Notes: a model not told the origin generated them from the sequence alone. A stretch of DNA of 8,216 nt from Clostridia bacterium (GCA_017382915.1 JAFNZJ010000032.1:1-8216), one strand, 5' to 3'. Numbered from the stretch's first letter, positions 1 through 6,339 are shown. Translations and numbers: made by a program.

Positions 1-1512
1 ATTAAATATGATTATGTTGTGGAAAATAATTCTGCCAAGGTTATTATTCACCCAAGTGAAGCCCCCGTTAAATATTTGAAGCTGCGTTTTAGGGGCGATA
101 TGAGCTTTATTGATAAGGTATACGGTGAAGCCTGGGCAAGGTGCAGCCACACCTGGTTTATTGAGTGGCGTGCAGTTATGCCCCACCGCCCGTTACCCTG
201 GCTTTTTTACTGCAAGGATGATAACGGAAAAATAGGTTGCTACGGTGTTAAAACAGGTGCCGACTGCTTTGCCTTTTGGCAGCTTGACAGTCATGGTGTT
301 ACCTTGGTTTTAAACCTTACCTGCGGTGCGGATGGCACAGACCTTAAAGCCCCACTTACCGCCTGCGAAATTGTGCAGTATTTTAGTGATGATAACGCCA
401 ATTCCTTTGATGTTGCAAAGCAGTTTTGCAGTATGCTTTGTGAAAAGCCTGTACTGCCCAAAACCCCTATTTTTGGTGTTAACAACTGGTACTGGGCATA
501 TGGCGACATTTCTTTTGATAAGATTTTGGAAGAAACCGATTATCTTATTAAAATGACCGATGGTGTAAAGCATCAACCTTATGAAATTATTGATGACGGT
601 TGGCAGTACAATCGCTCTGCAACCTGCCCCTACATTGGCGGTCCTTGGCTACCAAATGAGCGTTTTGGCGATATGTCAAAGCTGGTTGATGAAATTCACA
701 GCCGCGGCGCCAAGGCTGGTATTTGGTTCCGTCCACTTCTTACAATGGGCAATATTCCAAAGGATGCAATTATTGATAAAGGTGATTCGGGCGGACTGGT
801 TTTAGACCCATCTCACCCATTTACATTAAATTATGTTGCAGAATCGGCTGCCCGTATTCGTTCTTGGGGCTTTGATTTAATAAAGCACGATTTTTCAACC
901 TATGATATGGGTATGGTACCTAATGAAAGCCATAATCAATTAAGCGATTTTATTAAGGGTAACCGCCATTTTTATGACAGGACCAAAACCACTGCGACCA
1001 TTGTCAAAAACCTTTATAAAACCATTCAGAATGCGGTTGGCGATGCTGAAGTTATTGGTTGTAACACCTTCGGTCACTTGGTTGCAGGTATTCATTCGGC
1101 ACAAAGGGTTGGTAATGATACAAGCGGTCGCAGCTTTGAGTGGACCCGTAAGCAGGGTGTTAATTCAATGATGCGTCTGCCCCAAAACGAAACATTTTTT
1201 AATGTTGACCCCGACTGTGCGGCGTTTACCGAAAAGGTTGACCCTGATTTAAACCTTGATTTTCTTGAGGTGTGCGCTATTACAGGTATGACTACATTGG
1301 CATCTGTTACACCCGGTATTCTTACCGATGAACAGATGAGCCGTATTAACAAAATCTTTAAAATGGCCGACCAAAACAACCTGCGTTACACCATTAAGAA
1401 TTTTGATAAGAATTCCAACCCCGATACCTTTGTAGGCGAAAATGATGAAAAGCAGTATGACTGGTACAAAGGCTATGACGGTGTAAGAATTATTCATACT
1501 TGGATTGATTAA
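1..1512 (+). CDS. GH36-like (clan GH-D) alpha-galactosidase-type glycoside hydrolase, 5'-truncated by the window
   Basis: The reading frame is open from base 1, so the GTG at 19 is probably internal and the true start lies before the window; 503 residues are visible. The first ~155 residues look beta-rich, like the N-terminal beta-sandwich of GH36. A TIM barrel then begins near FGVNNWYWAYG. Clan GH-D landmarks follow: IIDDGWQ (D198-D199, window numbering), the substrate-pocket strand; GIWFRP; WGFDLIKHDF, where D297 (codon 889-891) is the likely nucleophile; and RVGNDTSGR, where D373 (codon 1117-1119) is the likely acid/base. Enzymes of this clan hydrolyse terminal alpha-galactosides or alpha-N-acetylgalactosaminides with retention. 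The protein stops soon after the barrel, at TWID, with no obvious C-terminal beta domain. No signal peptide can be judged because the N-terminus is missing. It could instead act on another alpha-linked sugar or be a raffinose-synthase-like transglycosidase. Clan assignment is firm, substrate is not. Confidence 0.85.
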   Translation: MKYDYVVENNSAKVIIHPSEAPVKYLKLRFRGDMSFIDKVYGEAWARCSHTWFIEWRAVMPHRPLPWLFYCKDDNGKIGCYGVKTGADCFAFWQLDSHGVTLVLNLTCGADGTDLKAPLTACEIVQYFSDDNANSFDVAKQFCSMLCEKPVLPKTPIFGVNNWYWAYGDISFDKILEETDYLIKMTDGVKHQPYEIIDDGWQYNRSATCPYIGGPWLPNERFGDMSKLVDEIHSRGAKAGIWFRPLLTMGNIPKDAIIDKGDSGGLVLDPSHPFTLNYVAESAARIRSWGFDLIKHDFSTYDMGMVPNESHNQLSDFIKGNRHFYDRTKTTATIVKNLYKTIQNAVGDAEVIGCNTFGHLVAGIHSAQRVGNDTSGRSFEWTRKQGVNSMMRLPQNETFFNVDPDCAAFTEKVDPDLNLDFLEVCAITGMTTLASVTPGILTDEQMSRINKIFKMADQNNLRYTIKNFDKNSNPDTFVGENDEKQYDWYKGYDGVRIIHTWID

Positions 1513-1523
1513 AACGCTAATTT

Positions 1524-1558
1524 AAAGCAAGGTGCCTTATGGAGCCTTGCTTTTATTT
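1524..1558 (+). terminator. Intrinsic terminator of the glycoside hydrolase gene
   Basis: Twelve bases after the TAA stop, an inverted repeat pairs AAAGCAAGG with CCTTGCTTT (1524-1532 with 1545-1553) around a short internal loop that can add a CC/GG pair. It is followed by a T-rich run to 1559. It separates the hydrolase from the next transcription unit, whose promoter starts 15-20 bases further on. Confidence 0.8.
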
Positions 1559-1572
1559 TATATGCGTTTTAC

Positions 1573-1601
1573 TTGACAATTTGTGTTTTTTGCGGTATTC
1601 T
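1573..1601 (+). promoter_or_regulatory. Probable sigma-A promoter of the glycosylphosphotransferase operon
   Basis: A perfect -35 hexamer TTGACA (1573-1578) is followed after 17 bases by TATTCT (1596-1601), which matches the -10 consensus at four of six positions. TATAAG at 1601-1606 is a competing -10 but would need a 22-base spacer. Transcription would begin near 1608, giving a leader of about 45 nt before the ATG at 1654. No operator-like repeat beyond the short ATATGCATAT palindrome at about 1615-1624 is visible. Confidence 0.7.
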
Positions 1602-1653
1602 ATAAGATGTTGATATATGCATATTTCTTTATGTTTTTTAAACGGAGTAAGCT

Positions 1654-3036
1654 ATGAATATTTTGAATAAATTTCGCAAATCAATAATGCTTGCAGTAAA
1701 GCTTATGATTATACTTTCAATGACCTTTATTTTTATTGGTTGCTGGCAGGATAATTATGAAGCATCACTGTTTAGCGGTAAGGGTAACTATGTTGTTGTT
1801 TTTTCATATTTAGTTATTCTGCTTGCCTTTAGCAACCTTTATGGCGGACTTAAAATTGGTATGCTTCGCCTACATGAGGTTATTTATAGTTTTTCACTAT
1901 CAATGCTTTTTACAAACTTTATAATGTATTTAGAGCTTTCGCTTATCGCGCGTGAGCTGGTTAATCCGCTACCCCTTCTTTGGGCGGTATTTTTACAGCT
2001 GATAATTATCTTCTTTGGAAGCTATGCCGCCAATTCAATTTATTACTCAATGTATCAGGCCCACCACATTTTAGCCATTGTAGGCGAAAATGTTGATAGT
2101 GCCGCAGTTGTTGCCAAAATGGGCCGCATTAAAGAACGCTACGCCATTGATAAAATCATTTACTCAAATGAGGGCGAAGAAAATATTATTAAAGCAATAA
2201 ATGAATATGAAGCAATTTTTATTGGTGATATTGAAAAATCTCTTCAAAACAATATAATCCGTTATTGCTATAAAGAACGAAAAAGAATTTACCTTTCACC
2301 ATCCAGTAACGATATTATTATTAACAACTGCTATCAAAGTCAAATATTTGATGCACCTGTTTTGGTTTGTCGTAACCGCGGCCTTACAATTGAGCAACAG
2401 CTTATTAAGCGCGCAATGGATTTGCTGGTATCTGTAATTGGTCTTATAATTGCTAGCCCTATAATGATACTTGTAGCCCTTGGCATTAAGCTTTATGACG
2501 GCGGTCCTGTTTTCTTTAAACAAAACCGCGTTACTAAAGATGGTAAGATTTTTAATGTTTTAAAATTCCGTTCAATGATAGTTGATGCAGATAAGGTAAA
2601 GCTTAGAAAAGCCACCACCAATGATGACCGCATTACCCCAATTGGTAAAATAATTCGCCCATTAAGGCTTGATGAATTGCCACAACTTTTAAACATTTTA
2701 AAGGGTGATATGTCACTGGTTGGTCCTAGACCCGAAAGGACAGAAAATGTTTATGAATATACCCAAATGTTGCCCGAATTTGATTTAAGGCACAGGGTTA
2801 AGGGCGGTCTTACGGGCTATGCACAAATTTACGGTAAATACAACACATCACCCCAAAGCAAGCTTAATATGGATTTAATCTATATTGAAAAATATTCACT
2901 TTTGCTTGACCTAAAGCTTTTGGTTATGACCATTAAAATACTTTTTATGCGTGAAAGCACCGAAGGCTTTTCTGATGAAGACAGTCTTATTGGTAATAAA
3001 AATAAAAAAACCGAAGGCAATAAAACGGAGGAATAA
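1654..3036 (+). CDS. Polyprenyl-phosphate glycosyl-1-phosphate transferase (WcaJ-like bacterial sugar transferase)
   Basis: This 460-residue membrane enzyme should transfer a sugar-1-phosphate from an NDP-sugar to undecaprenyl phosphate, the first membrane step in exopolysaccharide, capsule or glycolipid synthesis. Residues ~12-140 hold about four hydrophobic segments. A soluble, Rossmann-like middle region follows (from about 138, HILAIVGENVDSAAVV, to about 240). The catalytic domain starts at KRAMDLL (252) with the hydrophobic membrane hairpin (~256-280), then KFRSM (304-308), TPIGKIIR, the RLDELPQ motif with the Asp340-Glu341 catalytic dyad, and GDMSLVGPRPE (351-361). Length and order match the long WcaJ/CpsE-type subfamily. 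The ATG is chosen because GGAG at 1644-1647 lies six bases upstream. The charged tail after ~440 is rich in Lys/Glu. It shares a transcript with the nucleotidyltransferase 3 nt downstream. The sugar (glucose, galactose, N-acetyl sugar or other) cannot be told from sequence by eye. Confidence 0.93.
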   Translation: MNILNKFRKSIMLAVKLMIILSMTFIFIGCWQDNYEASLFSGKGNYVVVFSYLVILLAFSNLYGGLKIGMLRLHEVIYSFSLSMLFTNFIMYLELSLIARELVNPLPLLWAVFLQLIIIFFGSYAANSIYYSMYQAHHILAIVGENVDSAAVVAKMGRIKERYAIDKIIYSNEGEENIIKAINEYEAIFIGDIEKSLQNNIIRYCYKERKRIYLSPSSNDIIINNCYQSQIFDAPVLVCRNRGLTIEQQLIKRAMDLLVSVIGLIIASPIMILVALGIKLYDGGPVFFKQNRVTKDGKIFNVLKFRSMIVDADKVKLRKATTNDDRITPIGKIIRPLRLDELPQLLNILKGDMSLVGPRPERTENVYEYTQMLPEFDLRHRVKGGLTGYAQIYGKYNTSPQSKLNMDLIYIEKYSLLLDLKLLVMTIKILFMRESTEGFSDEDSLIGNKNKKTEGNKTEE

Positions 3037-3039
3037 ATT

Positions 3040-3924
3040 ATGAGCAATTTTAATACAACCCTCGTAGTAATGGCGGCAGGTATGGGTAGCCGATTTGGTG
3101 GCCTAAAACAGCTTGAGCCAATTGGTGAAAACGGCGAAGCCCTGCTTGATTATTCGGTTTATGATGCAAAAAAAGCCGGATTTAATAAGGTTGTTTTTGT
3201 TATAAAAAAAGCCATTGAAAAAGATTTTCGTGAACTTGTTGGCAAACGAATTGAAAAAAAGATTGATGTTGATTACGCTTTTCAAGAGCTTGATATGTTA
3301 CCTAACGGTTTTTCGGTGCCCGAAGGTCGTGAAAAGCCCTGGGGTACAGGTCACGCCGTTTTATGCTGTAAAAACTTTGTTAATCAGCCCTTTGCAGCAA
3401 TAAATGCCGATGATTTTTACGGTCCATCTGCCTATCGTCAAATAAATGCCTGCCTTGCAAAGCAAACCGGCGAATACTGTATGGTTGGTTTCCGCCTTAA
3501 AAATACACTTACTGATAACGGCACCGTTGCACGCGGCCTTTGTGAAACCAATGCTAATAATCACCTTACCAACATAACCGAAATTACCAACATTATTGAC
3601 TGCTCTTATGAAAATGCTGAGGGCAAAAAAATATTACTCCCCCCCGATTCGGTTGTTTCAATGAATATGTGGGGCTTTAATACCGATTTATTTGACTATT
3701 TAGAAGAAGGCTTTAACAGATTTTTAAGCGAAAAAATAAATGTTCCAAAGGCTGAATATTTTTTGCCCTTCCAAATTGATGAGCTAATCAAAAAGGGTGA
3801 AAAGAATGTTGAGGTTTTGGTTGCTGAGGATAAATGGTACGGTATGACCTATAAGGAGGACAAACCCGTAGTTAAAGCAGCCATTGCCGAAATGACTAAA
3901 AAAGGCTTATATAATGGCATTTAA
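3040..3924 (+). CDS. Sugar-phosphate/NDP-type nucleotidyltransferase family protein
   Basis: A 294-residue soluble protein of the NTP-transferase fold. The N-terminal signature MAAGMGSRFGGLKQ (11-24) is the nucleotide-binding loop (GxGSRF with Lys23). PWGTGHAV (100-107) resembles the nucleotide/sugar contact motif of sugar-1-phosphate nucleotidyltransferases. INADDFYG (121-128) carries the metal-binding acidic pair Asp124-Asp125. The family couples a phosphorylated sugar, polyol or amino-alcohol to an NTP, releasing pyrophosphate. The start is ATG with GGAGG at 3027-3031, eight bases upstream; that ribosome-binding site overlaps the last codons of the transferase gene, so the pair is probably translationally linked. 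Its position suggests it supplies the activated donor for the upstream transferase, which is inference. It is close to the usual size for single-domain nucleotidyltransferases, with no left-handed beta-helix or kinase domain. Base and substrate specificity are unknown; choline-phosphate-type or other non-hexose substrates remain possible. Confidence 0.85.
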   Translation: MSNFNTTLVVMAAGMGSRFGGLKQLEPIGENGEALLDYSVYDAKKAGFNKVVFVIKKAIEKDFRELVGKRIEKKIDVDYAFQELDMLPNGFSVPEGREKPWGTGHAVLCCKNFVNQPFAAINADDFYGPSAYRQINACLAKQTGEYCMVGFRLKNTLTDNGTVARGLCETNANNHLTNITEITNIIDCSYENAEGKKILLPPDSVVSMNMWGFNTDLFDYLEEGFNRFLSEKINVPKAEYFLPFQIDELIKKGEKNVEVLVAEDKWYGMTYKEDKPVVKAAIAEMTKKGLYNGI

Positions 3925-3929
3925 TGTAG

Positions 3930-3960
3930 AAAAAAGCAGGTAAATTTACCTGCTTTTTTT
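3930..3960 (+). terminator. Perfectly palindromic intrinsic terminator
   Basis: Bases 3930-3959 form an uninterrupted inverted repeat: six A, GCAGGTAAAT, its complement, then six T, with a seventh T at 3960. The GC-rich GCAGG/CCTGC core flanked by A and T tracts allows termination in both directions, but only the + strand operon ends here. It begins five bases after the nucleotidyltransferase stop codon. Confidence 0.93.
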
Positions 3961-3972
3961 AGCCTGTTTTTC

Positions 3973-4001
3973 TTGACTGGCAATATAAAATATGTTATAC
4001 T
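3973..4001 (+). promoter_or_regulatory. Strong sigma-A promoter of smpB
   Basis: TTGACT (3973-3978) and TATACT (3996-4001) are near-consensus -35 and -10 hexamers with an ideal 17-base spacer. The predicted start near 4008 leaves a leader of only about 15 nt that contains the GGAGGTG ribosome-binding site. The promoter sits directly behind the preceding terminator, so smpB is independent of the sugar operon. Confidence 0.88.
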
Positions 4002-4022
4002 ATTTATCCGCTTGGAGGTGAA

Positions 4023-4487
4023 ATGTCGGTGGAACAAACAAAAACAATTTCAACAAATAAAAAAGCTTTTCATGATTACTTTGTTATAGAAAGCTTTGAA
4101 GCCGGCATTGAACTGTGCGGCACTGAGGTTAAAGCCCTTAGAAAGGGTGGCGTTAACCTTAAAGATTCATGGTGCAGTATTGATGAGGGTGAGCTTTGGA
4201 TAAAGGGTATGCATATTTCCCCCTATGAACAGGGCAACATTTTTAATCGCGACCCACTAAGAGTTCGCAAGCTTTTAATGCACAAAAGGGAGATTATGCG
4301 CCTGCTTGGGCAGACTAAGCAGCAGGGTCTTACCCTTATTCCCCTTTCAATTTATTTTAAAGGCTCACTTGTTAAGGTTCAGTTAGGCCTTTGTAAAGGT
4401 AAAAAACTTTATGACAAGCGCGATGATATGGCAAAAAAGGCCGCCCAGCGTGATATTGAGCGCAATTTAAAAGAACAAAATCGTTAA
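4023..4487 (+). CDS. smpB: SsrA-binding protein SmpB
   Basis: SmpB binds the tRNA-like domain of tmRNA and delivers it with EF-Tu to stalled ribosomes, its C-terminal tail standing in for the missing codon in the decoding centre. The 154-residue product shows the family signatures in order: KKAFHDYFVIESFEAGIELCG near the N-terminus, GTEVKALRKGGVNLKDSW (33-50), HISPYEQGN (64-72), RKLLMHKREI (82-91), LIPLSIYFKG (105-114), and KGKKLYDKRDD (126-135). The basic tail (136-154) is the segment that enters the mRNA channel. Length is normal. The ATG is supported by GGAGG at 4014-4018, four bases upstream. The gene lies 103 nt before ssrA on the same strand, its functional partner, which secures the call. 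The common upstream neighbour rnr (RNase R) is absent here. Confidence 0.97.
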   Translation: MSVEQTKTISTNKKAFHDYFVIESFEAGIELCGTEVKALRKGGVNLKDSWCSIDEGELWIKGMHISPYEQGNIFNRDPLRVRKLLMHKREIMRLLGQTKQQGLTLIPLSIYFKGSLVKVQLGLCKGKKLYDKRDDMAKKAAQRDIERNLKEQNR

Positions 4488-4503
4488 AACGGTATTTATT
4501 ACC

Positions 4504-4559
4504 TTTTAGCCAAAGCATTTAAACTTGAACCAGCCTTAAAGGGCTGATTTTAGTTGGCT
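4504..4559 (+). other. Nested inverted repeats between smpB and ssrA
   Basis: In the 103-nt spacer, AGCCAA (4508-4513) can pair with TTGGCT (4554-4559), enclosing an inner hairpin CAGCC (4531-4535) with GGCTG (4542-4546). The inner stem is followed by only ATTTTAG, so it would be a weak terminator or an attenuator or processing site. The only promoter-like pair for ssrA is weak: TTGAAC (4525-4530), 17 bases, TTTTAG (4548-4553), with the inner hairpin filling the spacer. I cannot tell whether ssrA has its own promoter or is processed from a smpB-ssrA transcript; the latter looks slightly likelier. Confidence 0.4.
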
Positions 4560-4678
4560 TTTAGCTCATTCGCACACATAGGCTTTATATGGGGGCGTAA
4601 AGGCTTCGACAGGGGTAATGAAGTACGGTAAGCGGGTAGTGGCGCGGACACACTTTAAAATCCGTAACTTTAAAAATA

Positions 4679-4711
4679 AACGACAACTCTAAAGTTGCCT
4701 ACGCAGCCTAA
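4679..4711 (+). other. tmRNA tag-peptide reading frame (NDNSKVAYAA, stop)
   Basis: The only open frame that ends in Ala-Ala at the expected place reads AAC GAC AAC TCT AAA GTT GCC TAC GCA GCC TAA, giving NDNSKVAYAA. With the alanine from the charged tmRNA the tag would be A-NDNSKVAYAA. Reading AAC (4679-4681) as resume codon gives ten codons, as in the E. coli tag, and leaves A at -4 and U at -2, features reported to guide resume-codon choice. ATA (4676-4678) occupies the place where many tags have GCN, so an eleven-codon tag starting with Ile cannot be excluded. Confidence 0.7.
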
Positions 4712-4720
4712 TTAGGCTGC
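4703..4720 (+). repeat. Perfect 18-nt palindrome carrying the tag stop codon (tmRNA helix 5)
   Basis: GCAGCCTAATTAGGCTGC is its own reverse complement. It encodes the final Ala-Ala and the TAA stop, and it can fold into a hairpin, matching the tmRNA helix that normally holds the tag terminus. Confidence 0.8.
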
Positions 4721-4937
4721 CGTCCGACCTCAGAGCACCGCGGCTGAGCAAGGGCGCCGATTAGCGGTGAACGTGAATAAAGGCTCTCCCCCGCCTTTAT
4801 CATGACTTTTGGGGATACTAAGGTTTTAGGTTTGGCACTTGACCTAATACTGCGGGAACTTTAACAACTGCCTACACCCGAAGAAAGCCGTGTGGAAAGA
4901 CTTTTGGACAGGGGTTCAATTCCCCTCGCCTCCACCA

Positions 4938-4980
4938 AAAAAGAAGTAACTCTTGTTTACCAAAAGTTACTTCTTTTTTT
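4938..4980. terminator. Bidirectional intrinsic terminator between ssrA and the antiporter gene
   Basis: A run of A then GAAGTAACT (4938-4951) pairs with AGTTACTTC and a run of T (4965-4979), a stem of about 14 bp around a 13-nt loop. On the + strand the nine-T tail ends ssrA immediately after the CCA. On the - strand the matching T run would end the antiporter transcript, whose stop codon is 33 bases away. One hairpin therefore insulates two convergent units. Confidence 0.9.
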
Positions 4981-5012
4981 ATACAATCACATATACGCAA
5001 TCGGTTTTTATT

Positions 5013-6302
5013 TTACTTATTTTTTGCCTGTTCAAGTTTGGTTTGACGGCGTTGTTTAACATGGTCGGGCATTGGTTCAATTTCACCTGCGGCAGTTAAT
5101 GCCATACGGGTAAATACAGGGCCAAATAATTCATAAATAAGCACCGCAAAGAGTGTTATATTCCTAATTAAGTTGCCTGCATCACCAAGCTGCATTGCGG
5201 TGGCACACATACCAAGCGCAACACCCGCCTGCGGAAATAATGTAATACCCAAATACTTACATATTGCGGGGCTACATTTAGTAAGCTTGGCGCTAAATAA
5301 AGCACCAAAATACTTACCAACGCAACGGAATGCAATATAAACAATACCAATCACTACAATTGCAATATCAGCAAATACACCCAGTTCAAGCTCGGCTCCG
5401 CTTATAACAAAGAACAGTGCAAATAGGGGTGATGTCCATTTATCAGCTGCCGCCATAAGGTCGTGTGAAAGTGGGCATATATTACAAAATACGGTACCCA
5501 ACATCATACAGGCCAAAAGCGATGAAAACTGAATGTGTACCGAGCCAATGCTAAATTCAATCATTGAAATTGATGCGGTTAAAAATACAGCGCCAATGGT
5601 TAAATTTAAACGGTTGGTGTTGGAATTGAAAAGTTTTTCTAAAAGGGTAAGAACCAGACCCATTACAGCACCTAAAATAAGCGAACAAGCAATTTCAATA
5701 ATGGGGTTAACAATAATTGAAACTAAATCAACCTCACCGCTTACCAAGGTTTTGGCAATACCAAATGAAACTGCAAATGCAACCAAACCAACAGCGTCAT
5801 CAAGGGCAACTATTGGCAGTAAAAGCTTGGTTAACGGACCCTTTGCCTTATACTGACGCACAACCATAAGTGTTGCGGCGGGTGCAGTAGCGGTTGCAAT
5901 AGCGCCAAGGGTTATAACCTGAGGAATACTAAGCTTATCGGGAATTATAAAATGAACTACAAGTAATGCAAGGTCAACTATTAAAAGGGCGCCTAATGCC
6001 TGTAAAATACCAATTACAAAGGCCTGCTTACCTGTCTTTTTTAAATCATCCAGACGGAACTCATTACCTATTGAAAAAGCAATAAAGCCAAGTGCCACTT
6101 CTGATATAAGTGAAAGGGCTTCAACAGAATTATGTGTTGCAAAGCCTAAACCCTCAATACCAAGGCCACCAATACAGTATGGGCCAATAAGTACACCTGC
6201 AATAAGGTATGCAGTAACCGACGGAAGTTTAATTTTTTTGAAAATTCGGGTCATTAAAAGACCGGCTAAAAGCGAAATTGAAACAGATAATAAAATACTC
6301 AA
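5013..6302 (-). CDS. Cation:proton antiporter, CPA2/NapA-KefB-like membrane protein
   Basis: A 429-residue, strongly hydrophobic protein with about 12-13 membrane segments, matching the Na+/H+ exchanger fold (PF00999). GAIATATAPAATL (133-145) is the broken-helix region of these transporters. VALDDAVGL (166-174) holds the paired Asp168-Asp169 of the ion site; a DD pair is typical of electrogenic Na+/H+ antiporters such as NapA, whereas ND or QD types behave differently. RCVGKYFGA is the conserved motif near the end of the core. The likely role is Na+ or K+ exchange for protons in pH and salt homeostasis. The chain ends in a short basic tail (QRRQTKLEQAKNK) with no RCK/TrkA regulatory domain. 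The start is TTG: an in-frame TGA lies three codons upstream (6311-6309), and AGAAG at 6313-6317 is about ten bases before it. It is transcribed alone from the promoter at 6340-6368. Ion specificity is inferred only. Confidence 0.92.
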   Translation of the reverse strand: MSILLSVSISLLAGLLMTRIFKKIKLPSVTAYLIAGVLIGPYCIGGLGIEGLGFATHNSVEALSLISEVALGFIAFSIGNEFRLDDLKKTGKQAFVIGILQALGALLIVDLALLVVHFIIPDKLSIPQVITLGAIATATAPAATLMVVRQYKAKGPLTKLLLPIVALDDAVGLVAFAVSFGIAKTLVSGEVDLVSIIVNPIIEIACSLILGAVMGLVLTLLEKLFNSNTNRLNLTIGAVFLTASISMIEFSIGSVHIQFSSLLACMMLGTVFCNICPLSHDLMAAADKWTSPLFALFFVISGAELELGVFADIAIVVIGIVYIAFRCVGKYFGALFSAKLTKCSPAICKYLGITLFPQAGVALGMCATAMQLGDAGNLIRNITLFAVLIYELFGPVFTRMALTAAGEIEPMPDHVKQRRQTKLEQAKNK

Positions 6303-6312
6303 AAACAGTCAT

Positions 6313-6320
6313 CTTCTTTT
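6313..6320 (-). promoter_or_regulatory. Ribosome-binding site supporting the TTG start of the antiporter
   Basis: AAAAGAAG on the - strand is a weak Shine-Dalgarno match ten bases before the TTG (6302-6300). The ATG that touches it (6312-6310) is in another frame and too close to be served by it. The next in-frame ATG is codon 17, inside the first membrane helix, so TTG is the best start. Confidence 0.55.
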
Positions 6321-6339
6321 TAAAAAATATTACCCATAG

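Larger units (their letters stand above)
4591..4937 (+). ncRNA. ssrA: Transfer-messenger RNA (tmRNA, 10Sa RNA), one-piece form
   Basis: tmRNA enters stalled ribosomes charged with alanine, replaces the broken message and encodes a degradation tag. The 5' end GGGGGCG (4591-4597) pairs with CGCCTCC (4927-4933), and the G3-U70 wobble pair, the alanine identity element, is present. The conserved GGCTTCGACAGGGG block (4602-4615) forms the D-like region. The T-arm is AGGGG (4910-4914), loop TTCAATT (4915-4921), CCCCT (4922-4926). ACCA is encoded at 4934-4937. The tag reading frame and its stop-bearing helix lie at about 4679-4720, and the ~190 nt after it contains the pseudoknot region before the 3' tRNA half. 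The 347-nt length is normal. RNase P should form the 5' end and exonucleases the 3' end. A TTTATAT motif abuts position 4590 but is too close to be the -10 of the precursor. Confidence 0.97.

Noticed and set aside
19..21. GTG as the glycoside hydrolase start codon
   Set aside because: The frame is open back to base 1, no ribosome-binding site precedes it, and the beta-rich N-terminal domain looks incomplete.
4584..4590. TTTATAT as the -10 box of ssrA
   Set aside because: It abuts the mature 5' end, so a transcript from it would start inside the tRNA-like domain; no matching -35 lies 17 bases upstream.
4900..4937. Possible separate tRNA-Ala from the T-arm and CCA end
   Set aside because: The acceptor strand pairs with 4591-4597, and the region between carries the tag frame and pseudoknots, so this is the 3' half of tmRNA.
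5533..5856. 107-residue open frame on the + strand opposite the antiporter gene
   Set aside because: It lies wholly antisense to a well-supported membrane protein, has no ribosome-binding site or promoter of note, and its sequence mirrors the codon pattern of the real gene.
6229..6312. 27-residue - strand frame starting at ATG 6312, overlapping the antiporter start
   Set aside because: The Shine-Dalgarno-like AAGAAG touches the ATG, leaving no spacing, and the peptide is simply the antiporter start read out of frame.
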